Position numbers and translations under genes: made by a program. The notes under the pieces were generated by a model. It saw nothing but the letters and a program-made list of their open reading frames with translations. It made no database searches and was not told the DNA's origin. A DNA stretch of 64,000 bases from Rugalucina vietnamica (Eukaryota; Mollusca; Bivalvia; Lucinida; Lucinidae), in contig OZ024874.1 of assembly GCA_964017185.1 (NCBI GenBank), forward strand, positions 32,278,721 to 32,342,720, read 5' to 3'. Positions 1 through 12,100 of the stretch are shown here, one piece after another. Positions within the stretch are counted from its first letter, which is position 1. Every line of letters begins with the position of its first letter.

Positions 1-11
1 GATGTACTTAC

Positions 12-118
12 ATTCCTGATGGGCATTAGAGAAGTATGTGAGGTCATCTGGATGTATCAGATCATATCCCGATTTCACCCCCAGCTCACGATCAGAATAC
101 CCAAACATCATCTTACCC
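12..118 (-). CDS. AHR: AHR exon 8, start of PAS-B
   Basis: 107-nt exon, acceptor TTTTACAG, donor GTAAGT at 6-11. It reads [20 protein letters not shown] then [15 protein letters not shown] and one base. This is the N-terminal PAS-B strand/helix region (compare GRIVLGYTEAELCTRGSGYQ). The remaining PAS-B exons and the C-terminal region are off the left edge, so the ligand-binding character of this receptor cannot be judged here. Confidence 0.92.
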
Positions 119-3100
119 CTGTAAAATATGAATAGAAATAATTAAAATCTCTATTTTAAGCAGTACAACATTTTAGCTTGAATGTCAAACATTGGTTATT
201 TTATCAGACTTACTTTTTCTATACATGCAATTAATTGGGGCCATACTTGTGGGAGAAGAGAACTAGAGTTTGCCTTATAATGCTGAGTACCAATGTACCA
301 TTTTAATGCATTTGGTGTGGTTTGATATCGTGCTACCAAGGTTTGAACCAGAGACCTTCTGATCCAAAGGTGGGTACTTATTAGCACAAGACCAGGTGCT
401 AGCAGAAACCGGTCCTTCTACATTTGTGATAAATGTTCTTAAGTCTTAATCTTATCTCAGTTTATAGTGTTTGCCTTATTGTCTCGGTCCAACCAAACAT
501 GGTCTAAAAAATTTAAAATCATATGTGGCTAAAAATGAACAAAATGTATCATGTCCATCATATGTTATTTACGTCATGTTCGACATGCTGTCCATGATAT
601 ACAATTCTACATGACATCTTTTGATAATTATAATGTAATTATACATTAAATCTCTGAAACCTCATAATATCAAAAAAGAAAAAAATTGTTAAGAATTACA
701 ATTGGGATGATTTGATAACAGTAGGGCGTCTTATCAGCGAGAAATGTCGGATGCAATACGTAGTTTTGTGTCACTTAACCGCAATATCATATCTCCAAAT
801 CACCTGATCCAAATCTGACATACAAAAGATGTGTGCACTCGGCTATATGAGCAAGTAATTTGTTTCCTGTTTGGCCTTTCATACTGTGACAATGTTGAAC
901 ATTGCTTTGTTTACTAAGGTATACTGACGTTATTGTTTTGTGTCAACTTTTCAGTGGCAGAGAAACTTGAAACTTTTACCATGTAAAGTTTTAAAAGGCA
1001 CATAAGAGACATACTAACAAGTACTTTATTTTTTTCTCCCAAACATCTTATTCTTGTGTTTATTATTTGTTGGAGAAAGACAAACATTATGCAAAATTAT
1101 GAAAGCTGTATATTCCAACTACTGATTACATTATATAGGGACCAAAGCTTAATATCTGCTTCCAAATGTAACTGACTTTTTTCTGTTGTTGCAGCGTCCT
1201 TAAACTTATACAGATCTATTTCATGATAAGCTTTTTAAAGGAGTGTCCTCTTTTGATAAACACCTGTTTGGATCAATCATCGTGATAGATTCCAACAGAC
1301 TAGGTCCAACACAAAAAGGACTGTAAAACCATAGAAGATCACTGCAATTTTAGCTTTATGAAGACCTGTTGCACATCTGTGTACTGACTACAAACAGGAC
1401 TGCACAACTGATCCACAGCTGATCTATACCTTTAATCTTGCATATGCCAAACACAAGAATTTTTCACAATGTGGCTAATCTTTACATGAAGAAAGCATAA
1501 ACAGTGTCGGGAAACAAACTCTGTGTATGCTATCATTTGTGTATACGTTATACGTTAGAGAGCGCGTTCGTAATGCACAAAATTTTGGAAATCACGCATT
1601 GGTATATGCATATTAAAGGAAAATGTTTTACACATATCCTATCATATGCGGCATAGTATAAGCACTGATTAGCAATATTTTCTTTCTTTGAAACATTTGT
1701 GAACATTTAGAACACTTTGGAACTTTAAAGTTTCCTCAGTGTTCTCAGCGACCAGATGAAGATATGTGAAACTTTATACAGTTATACAATCAATTATGTG
1801 CGCTGCATATGATAGGATATGTAAAATATTTCACAAATGACTCAAGCAAACCGCTCCACAAATTTTCTGAACTTAGGTTTAGTCTGAAATGTTAAATTTA
1901 CGTGTGACGTCACCGTTATGTACACAAATGATAGCATACACTGAGTTTGTTTCCCGACAGTGATAAACATAAGAATTATGACAGAACTGCCTTTTGCATT
2001 TTAGCAGTTTAGATATGTATTCTATTTGATTTGAATTTATGTTTGTGATTTTTGTAATGGCATGAAACGTTACTGTCAGTGTTTCGATCATATAATTTCA
2101 TTCAGTTATGTCCTGTGAATTACATTCATACTCGCAAAAAAGTTCTGTTAGAATGTTGCATGTTTATCAGATATATACAAATAACGTTTAACATGAGTTA
2201 ACCCTCTGTGGCAGGATATAAAGCCAAGTAAGAGGATTTGCTGGATTATATTTCTGTATTAATCAAGCACACAAATACTGAAATATTTTCATTATTGTTC
2301 ATTTCTCTTTCACCTTTTCTCATAATTACCGTGTGTCATGCAACTGCTATATATTTGGGACCACCCTTGTGTATAAACAGATTTCTCTTCACAATTTAAT
2401 ATGCTAGGGTATAAAGTTAAGGGAGATAATAATAGTATGATCACAGAGTTATCTTTTCTTCCTATTACTGTGACTCATGGTGTCAAAACTAAATGACAGA
2501 ATCTAAAATTCCCATTTTAAAAGTTTTGGACATCAATCTCTCGGATAATAGTTTCTTTTTAATTGTCCTTTTCAACAAAATATAAAAACTTAAACTTTTT
2601 TTTTTTTGCCATGTTTAAATTTCACTTCGTACATAACGTTTAACTTTAAAGTAATGATTCAATCCGTCACATGTACTTAAATAACTGTTTCACTCACTGG
2701 CTTCACTTGAACAGTGTATAGCTTTGTTTTCTGTCAGTTATCCTGTTTTGGTCACAACATCAGAAAGTGTTTCACTATTGTATATGTTTAATTATGGTAC
2801 ATGTTTGATTTCAAGTTTTCCAAATATCAAAATTCTAGATATCTCGATAAATTAAATTACCGAGTCATGAAATTAACATGAGCAAATGATTTAGATTTAG
2901 ACATATATTTAGTAAAATCTTTACACTGGTGCATGAATTTTCTTTTTAACCAGTAAATAAGTAGTTGTTGTTTTATTAGGCCTAGTCCTCTGACTTTACA
3001 AGGATTTCTGGTTGGATTAAAGTTGATGTAGTTTTAATATGACAAATTCAATGTTTATGTCGCAAGGTCGCCAGGTCAAGTTCATAGAATTAAATGTAGC

Positions 3101-6100
3101 TGAATTTTGAATATGAGACCATGTTTGTTCATTGCACAATTATATACACCAAGTGATCCTATAAAGCATCTCAAGGAGATCCAGAACATAAATTTAGCCT
3201 TCAATGGTGCATTTTTCATTTTTGGTAATTTTATAGGCCTTTTGGATCCTGTTCGAATCAGCTAAGATATTATTTTTCCCTTCAATCATCATGAAAGCCA
3301 ACAGTATAATGCATTTGCCAAATTTCCAAAAACATACATAACTGTCACTTTAAATTGAGATGATGAGAAAGGTTAGATTCTACAGATTTTGGCAAAAATT
3401 TACATTCCATTATGTCTGTTGAAAGATTTTTGGAAAACAACTTAGCTATATCTTCTAACCTGTTGTCCATAGAGATAGGTGAGAAGTCCATCTTGTGTTT
3501 AGACTTGAAGGTGAGCTCTCTAGAGGGTAGGTCTAACAATGACAGGGGTCCAAATGGACAGCAGGTGGCGAACAATGCTAGCTGGGGCTCGTCACTGCGG
3601 GGGTTCTGTCCATGCATCACTCTGATCCATCCACTGATCTCTAATGTCTGGTAAAATATCATAACATGGTTCTTGAGCATTTATAATGCAAATGGGACAG
3701 GCCAGCTTTTGAAAAAGTATTTAAAATGTTGTATGCAGTATGGAATAACAAATGGGCAGAAGGTCTGCCCTGTCGATGCAGTGTGAAAATTTTGAGACTT
3801 GAGATTAGGAGCTACAGGTACTAAGCAGGAGGATTAAAAAAGTCTCTTCTACATGAGCAGTCTGATTTTGATCCAGTATGCATGCTTTGGCCATTAAGTC
3901 CACAAATATAGAAACACCTGAACCTCTTTATAACACGCTTCTTTACAACATGGTGTGGATATAACACTGATCATTGCTGGACTCCAAATGGTCAAACTAT
4001 TTTTCCTATAAGTGTATGTCTTCACATTTTTTTCTCGATATGACACATTGGATTGCTAAGACGGAAATTGGCTTCGACCCTAACAATAATATTTTAAAGG
4101 GGTATATTGAAAAATGTCTTTCTTTTGTTTTTAAACCTTTAATTAAATTCTAGTGTCACTTTAAGCACAGTAATTCCCTCGATTCTGAAGGGTATTAAAT
4201 TATCATATAATGTATAAAAAGAAACATTTAGATAGAAATGACTCACTATAAATCCGGAGGTGTTGTCTAATAAACAGCGGAATCTTACAGTGAAAGACCT
4301 GTGTAGATAGTGGTAGTTTTCTGAAATAACAAAAAAATATTGAAATATTTACATTTTTAACATTTTTATGACTGAAGCAGTAAGCTTCATAAAATTATCC
4401 TGAATATGATATAACATGTTAGTACCGCTTCATAAAATTATCCTGAATATGATATAACTATGTTAGTACCGAGTAGGAAAACGTCTTAATACCATAAACT
4501 TAAGGCTTTATATGTTCTATTCTTACATACAATACAAATACAGCACTGTAAATTTATGGGAAACTGGAAAGTAAAATCTTTTTATAATGTACCAGTTATA
4601 ATATTGCTTCTCAGTTTTTGGCTAAATTGCTTAACTTTACTCTAAAAGTAATGAAAGAATGTTTCCTGATTAGAATTTTGTTACTGTACAATCAAGATTT
4701 TTGTTGTCATATTGTTTCCTTGTTTGTATATTTTATACTAATTTCAATCTGTCCACTTAAAACTGATTAAGGTCTTTTCTGAAAGGCATTTGCCATTTTT
4801 AGCTCACCTGAGCCGAAGGCTCACAAGGTGAGCTTATAGTATGGTAGTCGAGCCGTCGTCCGTCTGTCCATCCGTGCGTGCGTCCACACTTTCAATCTTG
4901 AATATCTCTGAGACTAGCTGGCCGATTGCAGTCAGCTTTTACATGAAGCAGCATTGGGGTGGGGGATTGCCTGCCATAGGTTTTTAAGCAGATCGTATCG
5001 GAACTCTGGTTTCCATAGCAACAGATAGCTCCCATTGAGTTATAATGGGGAAAATGTTGTGGCCACTCTAGCAACTTCATTTTTGATTGGATCTTCTTCA
5101 TTCTTGGGAATAACAAGAACAACCATAATATCTCGGATGAGTTCGAATTTCGGCCAGGTTCGACCTCAGATTGCGGATTTAGCTGCCCTTGAGCGTCTGG
5201 AAAAATCCCCATAGACTTATAATGGGAAAAATGTTGTGGCCACTCTAGCGCTTTTATTTTTCATTGGATCTTCTTCATTCTTGCAGGTAACAAGGACAAC
5301 TATAATATCTTGAATGGGTTCGAATTTCAGCCAGATCCGACATCTGACTGTGGAGTTAGCTGCCCTTGAGTGTTTGAAAAGTCATTATTTTGTGTTGTGG
5401 CCACTCTAGCGCCTTCAATTTTGATCGGATCTTTTTCATACTTGGAAGTAACAAGGATAGCTATAACATCTCGGATGAGTTTGAATTTCAGTCAGTTTCA
5501 ACCCTTGACTGCAGAGTTATCTGCCCTTGACTGTGTGAAAAATCAATATTTAGTGTTGTGGCCACTCTAGCGCCTTCATTTTTAATCGAATCTTCTTTAT
5601 TCTTGGAAGTAACAAGGACATCCATAACATCTCGAATGAGTTCAAATTTCGACCAGATCCGACCTCTGACTGCGGAGTTATCTGCCCTTGAGTGTTTGAA
5701 AAATCAATATTTTGTGTTGTGGCCACTCTAGCATCTTTGTTTTTCAGTGGATCTTCTTCATTCTTGCAGGTAACAAGGATAATTACAATATCTCGAATGA
5801 GTTCGAATTTCCACCAGATCCAACCTCTGACTGCGGAGTTATCTGCCCTTGAGTGTTTGAAAAATCAATATTTTGTGTTGTGGCCACTCTAGCATCTTTG
5901 TTTTTCAGTGATCTTCTTCATTCTTGCAGGTAACAAGAATAAGTACAATATCTTAGATGAGTTCGAATTTTGGCCAGATCCGACCTCTGACTGCGGAGTT
6001 AGCTGCCCTTTAGTGTTTGAAAAATCAATATTTTGTGTTGTGGCCAATCTAGCATCTTTGTTTTTCAGTGGATCTTTTTCTTCATTGTTGCAGGTAACAA

Positions 6101-9100
6101 GGATAACTACAATATTTCGGATGAGTTCGAATTTAGGTCAAATCCGACCTCTGACTGCGGAGTTAGCTGCCCTTTAGTGTTTGAAAAATCAATATTTTGT
6201 ACTGTGGTCACTCTAGCGCCTTCAATTTTGATTGGATCTTCTTCATTCTTGGAAGTAACAAGGATAACCATAACATTTTGGATGAGTTCGAATTTGAGCC
6301 AGATTCAACCCTGGACTGCGGAGTTAGCTGCCCTTGAATGTTTGAAAAATAAATTATATTTTGATCAGATCTTCAAAAAAAACAAAACAAAAAAAAAAAA
6401 AAAAAAAAAAAAAAAACACTTTGTCAAGTGACTGTACTTGTTGACTCTCAGAAAAAAAACAAAAAAAAAAAAAAAAAAACTTTTCCCAGTGACTGTACTT
6501 GTTGACTCTCAGGTGAGCGATCGTTGCCCTTGGGCTACTTGTTTTTCCTAAAATTTACCTGGCATCATAATTTCATGTAGAGTTAAGTTGGCTTTGTCTG
6601 AGGGCAGCATAGAATTCCAGGTTAACTGACGCTTGAATTCCTCTCTATCCTCCGAGTGGATCAGTTCCATCACACTCTGGTGTATAATGTCAGACTGAAA
6701 TATAATAGAATTCCAGGTTAACTGACGCTTGAACTCTTCTCTATCCTCCGAGTGGATCAACTCCATCACACTCTGGTGTATAATGTCAGACTGAAATATA
6801 ATAGAATTCCAGGTTAACTGACGCTTGAACTCTTCTCTATCCTCCGAGTGGATCAACTCCATCACACTCTGGTGTATAATGTCAGACTGAAATATAATAG
6901 AATTCCAGGTTAACTGACGCTTGAATTCCTCTCTATCCTCCGAGTGGATCAACTCCATCACACTCTGGTGTATAATGTCAGACTGAAATATAATAGAATT
7001 CCAGGTTAACTGACGCTTGAACTCTTCTCTATCCTCCGAGTGGATCAACTCCATCACACTCTGGTGTATAATGTCAGACTGAAATATAATAGAATTCCAG
7101 GTTAACTGACGCTTGAACTCTTCTCTATCCTCCGAGTGGATCAACTCCATCACACTCTGGTGTATAATGTCAGACTGAAATATAATAGAATTCCAGGTTA
7201 ACTGACGCTTGAACTCTTCTCTATCCTCCGAGTGGATCAACTCCATCACACTCTGGTGTATAATGTCAGACTGAAATATAATAGAATTCCAGGTTAACTG
7301 ACGCTTGAACTCTTCTCTATCCTCCGAGTGGATCAACTCCATCACACTCTGGTGTATAATGTCAGACTGAAATATAATAGAATTCCAGGTTAACTGACGC
7401 TTGAACTCTTCTCTATCCTCCGAGTGGATCAACTCCATCACACTCTGGTGTATAATGTCAGACTGAAATATAATAGAATTCCAGGTTAACTGACGCTTGA
7501 ACTCTTCTCTATCCTCCGAGTGGATCAACTCCATCACACTCTGGTGTATAATGTCAGACTGAAATATAATAGAATTCCAGGTTAACTGACGCTTGAACTC
7601 CTCTCTATCCTCCGAGTGGATCAACTCCATCACACTCTGGTGTATAATGTCAGACTGAAATATAATAGAATTCCAGGTTAACTGACGCTTGAACTCCTCT
7701 CTATCCTCCGAGTGGATCAACTCCATCACACTCTGGTGTATAATGTCAGACTGAAATATAATAGAATTCCAGGTTAACTGACGCTTGAACTCTTCTCTAT
7801 CCTCCGAGTGGATCAACTCCATCACACTCTGGTGTATAATGTCAGACTGAAATATAATAGAATTCCAGGTTAACTGACGCTTGAACTCCTCTCTATCCTC
7901 CGAGTGGATCAACTCCATCACACTCTGGTGTATAATGTCAGACTGAAATATAATAGAATTCCAGGTTAACTGACGCTTGAACTCTTCTCTATCCTCCGAG
8001 TGGATCAACTCCAGAAAATATAGGATACACCATCATAATAATAATTACTGAACACTAAGTGAGTATACATATAAGCTTGAGCACAATCATACATGTCATT
8101 TCCCCGTTGGTACTTTGTTGTAGAAAACAGGATCTTACACAAGTGGTCATTTTGCCTTTGGCAAGTTAAATAATTTCATATGAAATGGCCATGAAAGTAA
8201 GATTCTTTGTATAAAATGACCTTTAATATGGGATTGAATTGCCTTAAAAGTAGACAATTTTTCACTCAAAATTTGCATTGTTGTGTGTTGTCACATGACC
8301 TTACAAAGTCCTGCAAAAATTAAAACACATGATGTGGTCATATGATTTTTATTACATAGCATTGTCCACTGAATAACATTGATGTCATATGATTAAAGCT
8401 CATAACCAACAATGCAATCTTACAGCAGTGTTGTTTCTTTATGCCCGAGAAATGTCGGGTTGGGCTTTTTTATAATAGGTAAATTACACAAAGCCAATAA
8501 AGCATATAAAATTTCTCAGTTGGGAACGAAAGCATTAACTTGATTTTCATTTTGATTATCATTTTTCGGGCTTCAATGTTGAATACATGGTTGCAAAAAA
8601 ATTTGAATTAAGAAAAAGAAACAATACAGAATACAAGTGTGCTTGTAATTTTAGGCCTATTGCTTTTAGCTTCATTGCCGATTCACATTAAACCTAATAG
8701 AACGAAACTAATTCTGGATGAACAACGCTATTGATTAAACCCTACTCCTTCCTCTTAATTAAGGCGATTATGCCTATCAAGGAGGATTTGATCAAGACTC
8801 ACAATTTTATTGTTTTAAATAAAGTATAAAATCAATATTGAGCATCTTTTGTAATGCAATTAGCGGCATCAGTTCATGTTTACATCAAAAGAGCTACTTA
8901 GGAACAGAAGAGAGAAATGCAAAGCATTAGCAATACTAATATGCTTATCTACATCAAAAGGTTATGAAAGTGCAAATGAGATAACTAGTTTTAAAGCTGT
9001 AAGAGACTTTAATGCTTAGATGACATGATTTCATACTTATTAATGTCAGCTTTATGTTATAAAATTAAGATATTAAATACTGATTGGGAAAAGTATGTAT

Positions 9101-12100
9101 CATGTTAAAGGGCTTTGTTCAAAGTATAACTGAAAGGTCTGTTAATAGAAGAGCATTAGTGCATATGACATAGTAAAATGCTTTTTCACTTTTAGTTAAA
9201 ATGATGACAAATATATAAAGGTCTCCACCAAATGTTTGAAACAAATAAATCTGATGGTACTTTCATGTGAAAGTAGGTAACAGTGAAAAGTGACTATCAT
9301 ATCATAAACTAAAAACAGTTTCTATCATATCATAAACTGAAAACAGTTTCTATCATATCATAAACTAAAAACAGTTTCTATCATATCATAAACTGAAAAC
9401 AGTGTCTATCATATCATAAACTGAAAACAGTTTCAAACTTAAGATAACCGCAATTCAAAGTATTTGGACGACTCAAATTGCCTGTAAAGACCAGCCATGC
9501 ACACAAAACGGTGCAGATCTTTGATCAGACTAGTCCTCAGATAAGGCAGACTAAACTGGGTTGTTACTGTTAGTCAGTCCAAAATCATTATCATCATTTT
9601 CATTTTCTTATTTCACTCTTAACCATTTCTAGGTGGTGAGCAATATGAAGAATGGAACTCCTATGAATCTTAAAAGCTTTGTATTCTGTGCAAGGATAAG
9701 GTTACAGGTTAAAAGATGACAACTGGTGTTTAGTTTTACCCTAACGCTCAATTTTCCTTTTATTCTTTCCTTTAATGCTAGTTTCTTGTGTTTCGATTAG
9801 TGGTTTTAAAATGGAAGAGTGCCCGAAATGATAAGGGATATAGTAATAATATGGATAAACTTTGGAATCATTTCCCCCTTTATTGAAATAGGGAGTTCAG
9901 CAAGACCTAGTAATGGTTTAAATTCACTTTTTATTCAATTGATATGGGCCACATCAAGGGTAAACCTATCTTTTGGGTTACAGACCAGGTCTGATAAAAA
10001 CCAAGTTGTACAGCCACAGAAAACATCTAGAAGCTTTAGGTTCAATGTGAGGAGCAAAACAATAGTGCTGATCAGCTGTGTGATTACTATGTTACTGGTC
10101 TGTTCCTGTGTTTTGAAATAAACATATACAAAAGAGGTGGGCTCTTTCATAACTTGGCCATATGGTAACAATATTGACAGTTTCAAGAACACCCTATCAT
10201 TAAGGTTGATTAAACATGGTGTCCCTTAAAAAATGACTTGGGGCCCCATTATGATGTGGACATTTTTGAAGGAATATGTCTTTTGTCTTGTGTAATTTGA
10301 AGAACTTTAATACAGACTTCATATTTCTGTGTGTGGTATTAGAACATGTGCTATAAAGTTTTGACATGATGTCAGTGAATAAAAGTGGGTGTAATACAGA
10401 ATTAGTCAATTTAAAATGTTTTGTTATATGAAATACTTGAAAACACTGGTTGAAACGGATGGCATTGGCTATAAGTTGGTAAGGCACCTGAGGCCCACAA
10501 AGGTTGTCTTTGCCATTGGCCTAACCACACTGCATTACGAAAACTTGCCCATGCAATATCTGGAGATTTTTTCAGTCGTAAATAATAAAAATTTAGCTGG
10601 AAAAATTTTCATTGTATTTTCATTTTTGCTCAAAACATTGATTGTGGGTACATGTTAGAACCACCTTGTCGAGGGGGTTCTAATGAGTACCCACAATCTA
10701 TGTTTAGGACAAAAAATAAGAAAATTAGGTATACCCCTGCATATCCCAGTTTTACTATATAAAAGTGGGGTTTAAGGGGGTATTCATTGCACGGACATGT
10801 TTTCCTGATGGTTTTAAGGCATGCTTCCCAAAAACAGTTCTTTGTTTGTTTGTTGCTTTAAGTCCACAGTCAACAGCTAAGGGCATGTCAGAATGGTCAA
10901 TTATTGCAGCCACACTGTTCCAGAGTTCCTGGGTAAGCCTCCAGGAGGCAGGTTACCAGTATTAACAGTATATTTTTTTCACAACTAGGTGAGCAATTTT
11001 TTCAAAGGAAGAGGAAGCATTGTCATATAAATATTTTCATGACCAAATCTTCAAGAAAGAAATATGCTTAATGTTACAGATCAATCAAATCAATTGAACT
11101 AATGTGTTCTTTAGTTTTTGTATGCATACTAAAAGAAGGAAGCTTAAAACATTTTATTAAAGCAGCCCAAATAAATGAACATGTGAGATAACATATCATA
11201 CTAATGTACTAAAGATGATAGGATGATGGGATTTTATTTATTAAAATTCAATTTTCCTTCAAAGGTAGAAATGGCTAAGAAGCATCTAAAAATAAGAAAG
11301 GAAATGAATAATTAATTTCCAATAGTCTCTGGTTTTGTTACTGAGGAAAAAATAATACAGATGAAATTAGCCTAAGTACCCAGAATCAACTGTTCAATCC
11401 ATTGCAATGAAACAGCTAGGACATGACCAAAAGAAATAAGATGACCACTGACATCAAAGCCAAAATATTCATGATAAAGCCAAGAGAATCTCTGAATATT
11501 CAGACCAACTGAGTATCAAAGTTTGCGAGTTTCTTTGCTTGTTGCATATAGAGCTACTTTTGTTATTTTCTTCTTTTCTTTAATATTAACCCACTATTTA
11601 CCCACTTAAAGCTCATGTCACACACTCACGAGTTGGACCTACGAGTTAAGCTCCGCCCACTTTTTTGGTGAACCCGTAGAGAACTCGCCCTATGTCGGTG
11701 GTTGTCGTACACAAGTCTTCCCATCTCATAGCAACTCGTAGCATGTCATGGAAAGGCTACGAGAATTTTAAACCGTTAACAATTCTCGTAGCAACTCACG
11801 TCTAAAAGTGGGCGGGGCATGGGCGGAGCATAACTCGTACTGATCTCGTAGCTTATCGTACAGAACTCGTAGTAATGTCGTACGATGTCGTGCGTTCTCG
11901 GCGCCTTGTCAAACTCGGCGAGTTGCCTACGAGATACCTACGAGTTGCTACGACATTGAAGGCGTCTTCTCACGAGTTCCTACGACATCTCACGTGTTTA
12001 CTACGACATGCCTACGAGTATCCGCGAGTTCCCAAGACTTTTATCGTAGAGATGTCGTGTAGAACTCGTAGGGTGTTATAACTCGTGGCAACTCACACGA

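Noticed and set aside
3412-3654. Plus-strand 80-aa frame
   Set aside because: It is the antisense shadow of AHR exon 7.
5370-6431. Overlapping small frames with FCVVATLA repeats
   Set aside because: They are products of the 161-bp internal repeats of the Helitron-like element.
6548-8008. A 486-codon open frame taken as a stand-alone repeat-protein gene
   Set aside because: It is AHR exon 5 plus upstream tandem copies. It has no start of its own, and it runs past the GTAAAT donor at its end.
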